NCBI GenBank assembly: GCA_035307385.1
Contig: DATGID010000067.1
Span: forward strand, 1-64,000
Direction of reading: 5' to 3'
Origin: DATBHW01 sp035307385
GTDB taxonomy: Bacteria > Chloroflexota > Ktedonobacteria > Ktedonobacterales > DATBGS01
Length of the DNA stretch: 64,000 nucleotides
The position numbers and the translations under genes are program-made. The notes under the pieces were generated by a model. That model made no database searches. It was not told where the DNA came from and saw only the letters and a program-made list of their open reading frames with translations. Shown here piece after piece: positions 26,192 through 34,211 of this stretch (positions are counted from its first letter, which is position 1; each line of letters begins with the position of its first letter).

Positions 26192-27489
26192 TGGTCGCGC
26201 CCTCTCTGGGGCGCAGCCGTCGCTGTCGGCGGAAAGAGCCGCGACAGATCGCGCCGCTTGGTGATGAGCCACGCCGAATAGTCGGCATATTCCTGTTCTT
26301 TGCGGGCCTGGAAGCTGGCAAGCTCTTGCAACCGGGCTGTATCATTGCCAGCAACGATGGGAATCCACTTCGACAGCGCGATATGCGTATCTTCATCGGC
26401 CAGAATGTAATCGAACATCTGCACCAGGCCCAGATCGCCCTGGCGCAGAAAGCCACGCGCCCGCGGGCGATGTTGATCTACCGAGATGCCTTCGACGACC
26501 CGCTGAAGGACGATCAGGCGCTTGAGCACGTCTGGCTCATCCCCTGCCATCTTATTGATGTAGGTGATTGCGGGCCAGGTGCCCAGATCGGCGCCGAGCA
26601 GCGTCAGCAAACGCCGCTGAGAAACGCAATGGCGGCACTCGTCCCACATCTGCCGCGAGAGCTGCACGCGCATCTGCCAGGGCAATTCAGGGTATTCGAC
26701 CAGGATGCGGCACAACAGTTCGGCGGCTTCCATCTCCACCGAGATGAGCGTCGAAAGCATGATTTGCTGTATCTCCGTCTCGTCCTGTGGGTCGAAATCG
26801 ACCTCTTCCGATGGCCCCTCCGACGGCGAATAGTAGACCAGATGCATTCGTGGGTCGCTGGCCGGGCGGTCGCCGTTGAAACGTGCCAATGGCGCGTCGG
26901 GCGCGCTGATGAGGCCGTCGAGCGCCGCTGCATCTGTGAGCAGGCGTTTGATACGTGCCTGCCATGCCTCGGCGTCTGCCTGCGCGGCGGCATCGCCCCC
27001 CAGCTTCTCCCAGGCTAATTCCAGGCCATCTGCAATTTGGTGCTGCTTCTGCTGAATCGTCTGTTCGAGCAGCCGAATGGATGGTCCCTCCAGAATGGTG
27101 TCTGCGGTTTGGAGGTATGCTGCATATTGCTCAAGTAGCCAGGGCTTCAGGGCGCCGTACAGCCCCAACAGCTTTTGCCCTAGCGTGGAGGCACGCGCCA
27201 CCTCGCGGCAGAGCGCGTCCAGCGACTCAAGCTGGAGCGGCTTCGGCTCCCAGCCATAGGTCGGCACGCCGGGGTGCAGTTCTTTCGTGCGCTGCAAGAA
27301 CAGATCGGCGGTCATCATGTCTTCGTAAGCGTGGAGCCCGAAGAGCTGCTTGGCGTCAAGGTCGCCTGTCGTCCACACCCAGGATGCAAGCGCCTCCATG
27401 CAGCGCCGCTCCAGGAAATGGAAGCGGTCCATATACCAATGTGCTTCCTCCACCGGATGACAGATACCTACCTGTGAGTCCGTCTTCAT
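26188..27489 (-). CDS. Diiron ferritin-like protein (DUF455-like)
   Basis: 433 residues. The N-terminal half is helical without a clear family. The C-terminal half carries a four-helix diiron site: a Glu in STLISVEMEAAELL, ExxH in MWDECRHC, a Glu in LQRVVEGISVD and ExxH in ADEDTHIALS. The pattern FPD/YPELPW between helices one and two and LLGADLG after the first ExxH match the DUF455/ferritin-like group. All six ligands appear present, so it probably binds two irons and may activate oxygen. ATG 27489 is chosen (GGGGGAC upstream). It is cotranslated with a ferredoxin and sits inside a sugar-type catabolic operon, where such a protein is unexpected. Confidence 0.72.
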   Translation of the reverse strand: MKTDSQVGICHPVEEAHWYMDRFHFLERRCMEALASWVWTTGDLDAKQLFGLHAYEDMMTADLFLQRTKELHPGVPTYGWEPKPLQLESLDALCREVARASTLGQKLLGLYGALKPWLLEQYAAYLQTADTILEGPSIRLLEQTIQQKQHQIADGLELAWEKLGGDAAAQADAEAWQARIKRLLTDAAALDGLISAPDAPLARFNGDRPASDPRMHLVYYSPSEGPSEEVDFDPQDETEIQQIMLSTLISVEMEAAELLCRILVEYPELPWQMRVQLSRQMWDECRHCVSQRRLLTLLGADLGTWPAITYINKMAGDEPDVLKRLIVLQRVVEGISVDQHRPRARGFLRQGDLGLVQMFDYILADEDTHIALSKWIPIVAGNDTARLQELASFQARKEQEYADYSAWLITKRRDLSRLFPPTATAAPQRGRDQ

Positions 27490-27557
27490 GTGTTTGTCCC
27501 CCATTCCTGGCTGGCAATTGCCAGTGACGATACCTCTATTACCTGGCCTGATAGCCT

Positions 27558-28556
27558 TCACAGGCGCGCTTCACCAGCCGTTGGGATGGCTTTCACCGCC
27601 TCCACATGCAACCGCAGGCCGTCCGCCGCCTTGGTGTAGAAGCGCGGCAGCGTCTCGCTCGTGATGGCAATGCACGGCGCCACCAGATGGCGCGGGAGCG
27701 GCCTTCGGTTGAAGGCGTAGACAGCGGCGTGCACCAGCATCCTTGCCTGATATTCTGGAAACATGGCGCACACGATATGATAGGTTCCATCGGTGAGCCA
27801 GTCATACGCCTGCGGACCTGAGAACCCAAAGCTGCAAATAACCAGATCGTCCATCGGCATGCCAAGGCGCTCGAACGCCTTGCGCCCGCCGATGGCAGAT
27901 TCGTCGTCCACGCCGAAGAGGACATCAAAGGGGCCGCCCTGCTGGAGCGCCCGCGTTGCCGCTGCCGCCGAGGTCTCGATGTCGGCCCGGCCATCGACGC
28001 GAACGCTCGTCACGTCTGGGATGATCTGCCGCAGGCCATCAAGGAAGCCATCGCTGCGCTGTACGCCCTCCGTCATCCAGGGCACGGTCACGTCCAGCAC
28101 GCTTATGCTGCTGAGGCTGCGTGCCCGCAGTCGCTCGCCCGCAGCGCGCCCAACCTTCACGCCGCCGCGATACTCGTTAATCATCGCATTGGTGGCAACA
28201 GCCGGGCTTTCGACCCAGATCGACTCGGTGACGACGGGGATTCCGGCGGCATGCAGCGGCGCCAGCATCTCCGGCGCGCGGTTGGCGTCAGCGGCGCTGT
28301 AGATGAGGGCGTCGATGCCGCTGGCGAGGAACTGTTGCACCTGGCCTTGCTGCACGTCGGCATTCATGTTCGCGTCCACAATCTCGACAGCGAACCCAAG
28401 CTGCTCGGCCAGGATGCGCTCGTTGGCAGCCTGCACCTGATACCAGATGTGCGCGCCGTAGTTGATGCACACGCCAAGACGTTTGGGTATCTCCAGACCA
28501 TCCAGGCGCGCCTGCGCTTCCCAATTCGCCAGCGTTTCGCTCTCACTACTTGTCAT
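27558..28556 (-). CDS. Cytosolic periplasmic-binding-protein-like sugar-binding protein
   Basis: 332 residues of the type 1 periplasmic-binding fold (RbsB/LacI C-terminal type): GVCINYGAHIWYQ, ASGIDALIYSAADA, AAGIPVVTES, FDVLFGVDDESAIGG and LVICSFGFSG are characteristic positions. It has neither a signal peptide or lipobox nor a helix-turn-helix, so it is neither a normal importer subunit nor a LacI regulator. The N-terminal ~25 residues are polar. It may sense or buffer the pathway sugar in the cytoplasm, or be exported with a partner. The TnpB gene lies directly upstream and probably separates it from its original leader. Confidence 0.78.
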   Translation of the reverse strand: MTSSESETLANWEAQARLDGLEIPKRLGVCINYGAHIWYQVQAANERILAEQLGFAVEIVDANMNADVQQGQVQQFLASGIDALIYSAADANRAPEMLAPLHAAGIPVVTESIWVESPAVATNAMINEYRGGVKVGRAAGERLRARSLSSISVLDVTVPWMTEGVQRSDGFLDGLRQIIPDVTSVRVDGRADIETSAAAATRALQQGGPFDVLFGVDDESAIGGRKAFERLGMPMDDLVICSFGFSGPQAYDWLTDGTYHIVCAMFPEYQARMLVHAAVYAFNRRPLPRHLVAPCIAITSETLPRFYTKAADGLRLHVEAVKAIPTAGEARL

Positions 28557-28582
28557 GGGTCTGCCTTTCTTTACGTATGGAA

Positions 28583-28606
28583 ACGTATTGATTGCGGTGA
28601 ATACGT
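28583..28606 (-). mobile_element. Hairpin at the right end of the second TnpB element
   Basis: ACGTATT (28583-28589) and AATACGT (28600-28606) form a perfect 7-bp stem with a 10-base loop, seven bases after the TnpB stop on the minus strand. Its position fits the subterminal hairpin of an IS200/IS605-type right end. It also lies within the 5' region of the binding-protein gene. Confidence 0.45.
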
Positions 28607-28613
28607 CCGCACA

Positions 28614-29777
28614 CTATGCTACATCGGTAGCGCGTGGCCCTGGCCGGGCAAGGAACCGCCTCAAAATGTTGACCGCGCTGTTCTCATCACGATCCATGAC
28701 GAGGCCACAAGTTCCACAGCGATACGTGCGTTTGGAGAGCGGCATGTCCTGCTTGCAGCCACAGCCGCTGCAGGTCTTGCTCGTATCGCGTTCATCTAAG
28801 AGCACCACGGCTTTCCCAGCGAGTTGACATTTGTAGGTCAGCATCTGGATAAAGGCATACAGTCCCCAATCGTTGTACACACTCCGATTGAGTTGCTTCC
28901 TGCGTTCCACATGCTGCTTGGTGACCATCTGCCGCTGGGAAAGGTCTCCGACCACCACAGTGCTTTCAACCAGTCGGTGAGCGATGAGATGCGAGGCTTT
29001 GTGCAGACAGTCACGGCGTTTGTTGCGCTTCTTTTCAGAAACCCGCTGGTAGACCTGCGATAAGTGGATGGAGCGGCGGGACATCTTTTTGCAGCGGTCC
29101 CGCTTGGAACGAATCTTATCGAGTTGTTGGTTGTACCACTGGTAGCCCTTGAATCCCCCGACGTGATAGAACCGTCCTTGCTCGTTGACCCCAGTTGCCA
29201 GCGTCTTGATGCCCAAGTCAAAAGCCACAGCCTGCCCCGCTCGCGACTCGGCTTCCTGCACCTCATAGACAAACGAAGCGTGATAATGGCCCCTGGCATC
29301 TCGGCTGATAGCAACTTCCTTATACCCTTTCGAGGGCGTTTCGGTCAATGCTGCTGCAATCGTGGGATAGGGCTTGTCCTTTTTGCCACGCCCGCCGCCG
29401 GTGGGCAGCAACACCGTTTTGCCTTCGATGTGAAGATACATCGCTGGATAGCAGAGCGTGAAGAATTGATGTCGGGGGCGCACACGAGGGAAGCCAGGCT
29501 TTTCGCCTGCTGCCACCCTACGCCAGAAGGCTCTCATCGCTTGGTCCAATCGGAAGTAGACTTCGGCCAGCAGTTTTCCATACACCTGGTCAAGCTCTGG
29601 GTCAAACTTCCGGCTTTCGGCCAGCGTCTTCTTGGCATCCTGCCAGTGCCAGCGCTTTCCTTCCCGTAGTTGCATCACCCACCAGTTGTAGAGGCCACGA
29701 CACTTGCCCTGCATCATTTCCAGCGTCGCGGCGTCCTGCGCGCTCACCTCCAGGCGGATTTTCTTGGCTATGAGCAT
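28614..29777 (-). CDS. tnpB: TnpB RNA-guided nuclease of an IS200/IS605-type element
   Basis: 387 residues, full family length. The N-terminal region (MLIAKKIRLEV..., QGKCRGLYNWW, AFWRRVAAGEKPGFPR) is followed by RuvC-I with Asp in VAFDLGIKTLA, a zinc ribbon (CSGCGCKQ...CGTCG) and RuvC-III Asp in MDRDENSAVNIL. The RuvC-II segment reads VVVGDLSQRQM, with Gly where most TnpB have Glu. ATG 29777 is preferred over an in-frame start at 29825. It has no tnpA beside it, so it is a TnpB-only element. It is only distantly like the damaged copy at 755 and is inserted in the middle of the minus-arm catabolic operon. Confidence 0.9.
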   Translation of the reverse strand: MLIAKKIRLEVSAQDAATLEMMQGKCRGLYNWWVMQLREGKRWHWQDAKKTLAESRKFDPELDQVYGKLLAEVYFRLDQAMRAFWRRVAAGEKPGFPRVRPRHQFFTLCYPAMYLHIEGKTVLLPTGGGRGKKDKPYPTIAAALTETPSKGYKEVAISRDARGHYHASFVYEVQEAESRAGQAVAFDLGIKTLATGVNEQGRFYHVGGFKGYQWYNQQLDKIRSKRDRCKKMSRRSIHLSQVYQRVSEKKRNKRRDCLHKASHLIAHRLVESTVVVGDLSQRQMVTKQHVERRKQLNRSVYNDWGLYAFIQMLTYKCQLAGKAVVLLDERDTSKTCSGCGCKQDMPLSKRTYRCGTCGLVMDRDENSAVNILRRFLARPGPRATDVA

Positions 29778-30081
29778 GCTCGCTCCTGTGATTTGAACAC
29801 ATATTCTATAATGAAAGTTTAGCACTGCTGCTGGCCCTTGGCAAGCACGCTTGTGTGGCTATCTTCGCTGGGGGAAGCCAAGCCCATCTCTCACCTCTCT
29901 CCCATGCTTGTGCGAGACAGACGTGAGAGCGAGAAACATCTGCATGTAGCACATATATGAACCCATTTGATCACGCAATGGAAAGCTATCTAAAGCCCCT
30001 CACTTCTGCTCGTGTGTCTGGCGACGGTGCCAGGTGGCCTACAGTTCCGCATTGCGCAGCGCATGCGCGACGCTCGCGTCT
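29778..30081. other. Gene-free stretch beside the TnpB element
   Basis: About 300 bases between the start of TnpB and the end of the kinase gene. I see no gene or terminator. It should hold the left end of the transposable element and the tail of the interrupted operon transcript; the boundary is not recognisable by eye. Confidence 0.5.
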
Positions 30082-31557
30082 TTAGAACAGGTCTCGCAAC
30101 CGGAGGTACAACGCTCGATACACCTGATAGCTGCGCTCATAGGCGGCGCGCGCCGATGCATCCGGCTCAACCGGTGGACCCGTGCGTACCATCGCGGCGC
30201 TGGCGGCCTCGATATCACTCCAAACGTTGGCAGCCATCCCGGCGAGCATCGCCGCCCCCAGTATTCCGGCATCGCGAATGGCAGTAGGGAGCATCGTTCG
30301 GCCAAGCACATCGGCCTTGATCTGGTTCCACAGAGCGGACTGCCCCCCGCCGCCGGAGACGCGCACGCTGCCGACCGATACCCCTGATGCGTCTTCGGCG
30401 CGCTCCAACACGTGCCGGATGCTGAATGCCACGCCTTCGAGTACTGCGCGCAGGAAATGCGCGCGCGTATGCGCCAGGGACGCGCCGAAGAATACGCCGC
30501 GCGCTTTCGCGTCCCAGATGGGCGTGCGCTCGCCTTCGAGATACGGCAGAAACACGAGGCCATCGGATGATGGCGCGGCGGCGTCATCGAGCGCGTGGGC
30601 GTCAAGTTCGGGCCAAAAGCGCCCCAGAAACCACGAGATGGCCCCGCCGCTGGTCTGCGTCGGTCCATAGATGATGTGCAGGTTGCCATCGAGCACAGGC
30701 GCTGCGAGGACGCCTCCAGCCATCGTCGGCTGATGGTCAGCCGTCAGGCCGATGATGTCAGACGTGCCCGCAATGTCGAAGGCCATGCCGCTGCTGGCGA
30801 GCGCGCCCGTGCCAAGCATGCCGCACATCGCGTCGGACCAGCCGACCGCTACGGGAAGCCCTGCGGGCAATTCCAACTGCCGGGCGGCATCAGGCGTCAG
30901 TCCGGCCAATTCGTGATGCGGATATAAACTTGCAGGCGCTATGGCGGGGTCGATGCCCAATAAATCATGATACGTCTGGATTGGCTCGCCTGTCTGGAGA
31001 TGCGCCAGTCCCTTGTTACTCCAGTGATCGCTTGCCACGCGCCCCGTCAGGCGATAGTTGAGATAATCTTTCGGCTGGAGCAGTGTATGGGTACGCCGCA
31101 GGGTATCGGGCTCATGTTCTTGCAGCCAGCGCAGGCGGGCCGGTGGATAGGAGGCGTTGCGGGGCAGGTTCATGCCCAGCCAGGCGGCCCAGGTGTCGGC
31201 TGGAATCTGCGCTTCGAGTGCATCTGCCTCCTGCGCGGCGCGGCTATCCTGCCAGATGATGGCTGGGCGTATCGAGTATCCGGCTGCATCCAGAAAGACG
31301 AGGCTGGGCGTATGACCGCAGCAGGCTAGCCCCAGCGGCTGCGTGGAACCGGCGCTGGACAGCGCATCATGGATGGCTGCTCGGGCGCTCCCCCAATAGT
31401 CCTCAGGGTTCTGTTCGACCCAGCCGGGCTGTGGGCGGCTCACGCTGCAATCAGCGGTGCCATGCCCCAGCAGTTCACCATCAAGCGCAAATATCCCTGC
31501 TTTACAACTGGTTGTGCCCAGGTCCACGCCGATTACGGCTGCCTGCGTTGGCGCCAT
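30082..31557 (-). CDS. FGGY-family sugar kinase (xylulokinase-like)
   Basis: 491 residues. The N-terminal ATP/phosphate loop reads GVDLGTTSCKAGIF, WQDSR follows in a xylulokinase-type position, the catalytic Asp is in VGWSDAMCGMLG, and IAGTSDIIG and VSGGGGQSALW complete the kinase fold. It acts in the cytoplasm on a ketose or a sugar-acid. The start overlaps the aldolase stop (TGATG), so kinase and aldolase are coupled; a KDPG-type aldolase behind a kinase suggests a 2-keto-3-deoxy or related acid route, but the phosphorylated substrate is unknown. Confidence 0.9.
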   Translation of the reverse strand: MAPTQAAVIGVDLGTTSCKAGIFALDGELLGHGTADCSVSRPQPGWVEQNPEDYWGSARAAIHDALSSAGSTQPLGLACCGHTPSLVFLDAAGYSIRPAIIWQDSRAAQEADALEAQIPADTWAAWLGMNLPRNASYPPARLRWLQEHEPDTLRRTHTLLQPKDYLNYRLTGRVASDHWSNKGLAHLQTGEPIQTYHDLLGIDPAIAPASLYPHHELAGLTPDAARQLELPAGLPVAVGWSDAMCGMLGTGALASSGMAFDIAGTSDIIGLTADHQPTMAGGVLAAPVLDGNLHIIYGPTQTSGGAISWFLGRFWPELDAHALDDAAAPSSDGLVFLPYLEGERTPIWDAKARGVFFGASLAHTRAHFLRAVLEGVAFSIRHVLERAEDASGVSVGSVRVSGGGGQSALWNQIKADVLGRTMLPTAIRDAGILGAAMLAGMAANVWSDIEAASAAMVRTGPPVEPDASARAAYERSYQVYRALYLRLRDLF

Positions 31558-32207
31558 CAGCCAGCCTCCTGAATCGTGTGCAGGATGCTGCGGGCCTGGT
31601 CGCCGATCTGTTCATAGCGGCGCGATGACAAGGCTTCGGCGTCCAGGATAGCGCCCCCAACCCCTACGATGGAGATACCAGCGGCGAGATACTCCGGAAT
31701 CTGCTGGTTGTCAAGCCCGCCAGTCAGCATAAAGACGGGATTGAACGCTCTAAACGGCTGGAGCACATCATGCACATAGGCTGGCGTGATCAAGCTCGCA
31801 GGAAATAACTTCACCCCTCGTACCCCGGCGGTGAGAGCCTCGAAGATATGCGTTGGCGCTATTGCACCAGGAAAGTAGAGCGCGTCGGCCTGGCTGCAAA
31901 CGGTGAGGACGCTGGAAACGAGGACAGGAGAGACGACAAAGTGTGCCCCCGCAGCAAGAGACCCTTCAGCATCCTCAGGCGAAAGGACCGTGCCTGCACC
32001 GATCAGCAACTGTTCACCGAAGCGTTCTCGTAGCTGAGCGATGGTCTCGACAGCGGAGGGGTCGTCGTTCACAGTGATCTCAAGCGCGGCTACCCCAGCA
32101 TCGATCAGCGTTTCCGCTACGGGAAAGATATGTTCTGCCGGCAGGCGCCGGGCGACGACTACTAAGCGTCCCTGGCACAAGCGTGCCAACGCTATCTCAC
32201 TTTTCAT
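31557..32207 (-). CDS. KDPG/KHG-type class I aldolase
   Basis: 216 residues, the usual length of the family, which cleaves 2-keto-3-deoxy-6-phosphogluconate or related acids to pyruvate and an aldehyde. The catalytic Glu is in ALEITVND (about residue 44), the Schiff-base Lys in GVRGVKLFPAS (about 132), and GAGTV and TGGLD line the phosphate site. Arg at the start of strand two (VVARR) replaces the typical IRG turn. It overlaps the IclR gene by 11 bases upstream and the kinase gene downstream, so the three are one operon. Confidence 0.9.
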   Translation of the reverse strand: MKSEIALARLCQGRLVVVARRLPAEHIFPVAETLIDAGVAALEITVNDDPSAVETIAQLRERFGEQLLIGAGTVLSPEDAEGSLAAGAHFVVSPVLVSSVLTVCSQADALYFPGAIAPTHIFEALTAGVRGVKLFPASLITPAYVHDVLQPFRAFNPVFMLTGGLDNQQIPEYLAAGISIVGVGGAILDAEALSSRRYEQIGDQARSILHTIQEAG

Positions 32208-33075
32208 GATGTTCCCTTTGTATCAGGGGAGTCGGACTGCTCTCTGGCTCATACTCCCTGACATCCTGCCGCGAACGCCAGCCCAATTCCTTCGAGATGA
32301 CCTCGGCGTAGGACTTGACACACTGCACAATATGACTGCGCCGCGCGCCACCCATACGTACCGCAGGCACAGACACACTGATAGCGGCAACCACATCGCC
32401 GCGCATATCGAAGATTGGCGCTGCAATGCACTGGCTGCCGATATGATGCTCCTCGGCGTCCACTGCATAGCCCTGTTCCCTGACCTCAACCAGACACTGC
32501 CGAAACGCCTGAGCGTTAGTGATCGTGTTGGGTGTGGAGGCGGCCAGACCACGCCGTTGAAGGATGAGGTCTACGTCAGCGTCGGAGATGAATGCCAGCA
32601 TCGCTTTGCCCATTGCTGTGCAGTGGACAGGGGCGCGCCCACCTGGTCGTGAGTTGACTGAGAGCGAGTGTGGCCCCTGCGCCCGGTAGAGATACACGAC
32701 CTCGCCATCGTCAAGCACACCCAGATGCACGTTCTCTTCTACCTGGTCTCGCAACTCGTCGAGGAATGGCGGTGAGATGCGGCTCACGTCAGCGTAGTCC
32801 AGGACGAGCGCGCCACGGTCTACAAGGCGCAAACCCAGGCGATAGCGCTTTGTCTGCGCGCTTTGGGCAATGTAGCCGTGATGTTCCAACGTGCGAAGCA
32901 AGCCGAAAAGCGTACTCTTGTTGAGAGATAAACGCGCGGCAAGCTCCGTGAGACTGAGTTCCGGTTTCTGCGGAGTAAACACATCCAGGATGTCCAGCGC
33001 CTTGCTCACTGAACCGATCAACTGACTGCTGCTTGACTCGCGCAAGTGTTCCTCGTTTGAAATTTCTGCTGCCAT
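32197..33075 (-). CDS. IclR-family transcriptional regulator
   Basis: 292 residues: an N-terminal winged helix (about 18-80, KALDILDVF, LTELAARLSLNKSTLFGLLRTLE, RLGLRLV) and the C-terminal IclR effector domain with the GRAPVHCTAMGKAMLAF signature and the VAAISVSVPA strand. IclR members repress catabolic genes until the substrate or an intermediate binds. First gene of the minus operon and divergent from the ABC importer, with shared promoter sequences between, so it should control both arms. An extended C-terminal tail of ~20 residues overlaps the aldolase gene. Confidence 0.92.
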   Translation of the reverse strand: MAAEISNEEHLRESSSSQLIGSVSKALDILDVFTPQKPELSLTELAARLSLNKSTLFGLLRTLEHHGYIAQSAQTKRYRLGLRLVDRGALVLDYADVSRISPPFLDELRDQVEENVHLGVLDDGEVVYLYRAQGPHSLSVNSRPGGRAPVHCTAMGKAMLAFISDADVDLILQRRGLAASTPNTITNAQAFRQCLVEVREQGYAVDAEEHHIGSQCIAAPIFDMRGDVVAAISVSVPAVRMGGARRSHIVQCVKSYAEVISKELGWRSRQDVREYEPESSPTPLIQREHHEK

Positions 33076-33117
33076 GACCGCTCCTTGTCGTTTGACAATA
33101 CCAAAACGATTATGTTA

Positions 33118-33146
33118 ATTGTGAACCATGATAGCTGTTTTGTCAA
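33118..33146 (-). promoter_or_regulatory. Candidate promoter of the IclR-aldolase-kinase operon
   Basis: On the minus strand TTGACA (33141-33146), a 17-base spacer and CACAAT (33118-33123), 43 bases before the start codon. The -35 is embedded in ATGTATTGACAAA, a 13-mer that recurs exactly in the plus-strand promoter at 33295-33307. Further GACAATA and AATTGTGAACC sequences lie nearby. Confidence 0.5.
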
Positions 33147-33294
33147 TACATCGCTCGTCCAGCTATCGTGTAGCAGCATGTACACATTTGAGAAACGCTC
33201 TCACCAGCAAGTCAGAATGAAAGAAGTCTCAGCGTGTCATGAGGATTAGCAGGCTCACGTTGCATTTCACATCATTTTTGCCAAGAATTTCCTC

Positions 33295-33328
33295 ATGTAT
33301 TGACAAATAGTTCAGGCCCATTTATAAT
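33295..33328 (+). promoter_or_regulatory. Consensus sigma-70 promoter of the ABC importer operon
   Basis: TTGACA (33300-33305), exactly 17 bases, TATAAT (33323-33328): a perfect match to the consensus. The first ABC gene starts 86 bases later. The surrounding ATGTATTGACAAA is shared with the divergent promoter and could be part of the IclR operator. Confidence 0.82.
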
Positions 33329-33413
33329 TGGTAAAAAGTTGCGACAATGGCGAATATGCTTCGGCATTATCGAAGCGCCACTGTCGGCGCATCTACGAGG
33401 GAGTCGCACAACA

Positions 33414-34211
33414 ATGGAGAGCAAGCCGCTCATTGAGGCGCGCGGAGTGACGCGCAGCTTTGGCCGTGTCCGGGCCTTACGAGGGGCTGACTTCGCAGCG
33501 CGCCTCGGCGAAGTCTCGGCTATTGTTGGCGACAACGGGGCGGGAAAATCTACCCTCATCAAGATTCTTTCGGGCGCTCTTCAACCCGATGGCGGCGAAT
33601 TATTCCTCGAAGGTTCGCCTGTCCACTTCCAGTCACCCCATCACGCGCGCGAGCTGGGCATCGAAACCGTTTACCAGGACCTCGCGCTTGCCCCGGCGCT
33701 CGATGTCGCCGCTAACCTTTTTCTCGGACGGGAGATGCGTATGCCGGGCATTTTGGGCCTGCTTGGCTTCCTGGATGATCGCGCCATGCGTAAACGGGCG
33801 CAGGAAGAAATCGCGGCATTGCGCGTGGGTCTGACATCAGTACGGCAGCCAGTCATGACGCTCTCTGGCGGGCAACGTCAGGCGGTGGCTGTGGCGCGGG
33901 CGACCGCGTGGGGTAAACGCATCGTCATCATGGACGAGCCAACGGCAGCGCTGGGCGTGCGCGAAACCCAGATGGTGCTGCGCCTTATCCGGCGCATCCG
34001 CGACGCCGGTATTGCGGTTGTGATGATCAGCCACAGCATGCCTGATGTCTTTGAGGTCGCCGACACGATTACCATTCTTCGCCTGGGCCGCACCGTGCGC
34101 CAGATGCCCCGCAGTGAAGCCTCGATGTCGGAAGTGGTCGCCTTCATGACGGGCGCAACTGAAGAGTCCATCATAGAGAGCGAGCGAGGTCAGCAGCATG
34201 TCACAGATTGA
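33414..34211 (+). CDS. ABC transporter ATPase, single-domain, CUT2/ribose type
   Basis: 265 residues. Walker A is VGDNGAGKSTLIK, signature LSGGQRQAVAVARA, Walker B VIMDEPTAALG, with the switch His in MISHSM. Sequence is of the RbsA/FrcA type. RbsA normally has two ATPase halves (about 500 residues); this one has a single half like FrcA, so it should work as a homodimer. ATG 33414 is used; an in-frame start at 33300 lies in the promoter. It overlaps the permease gene by 14 bases. Confidence 0.9.
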   Translation: MESKPLIEARGVTRSFGRVRALRGADFAARLGEVSAIVGDNGAGKSTLIKILSGALQPDGGELFLEGSPVHFQSPHHARELGIETVYQDLALAPALDVAANLFLGREMRMPGILGLLGFLDDRAMRKRAQEEIAALRVGLTSVRQPVMTLSGGQRQAVAVARATAWGKRIVIMDEPTAALGVRETQMVLRLIRRIRDAGIAVVMISHSMPDVFEVADTITILRLGRTVRQMPRSEASMSEVVAFMTGATEESIIESERGQQHVTD

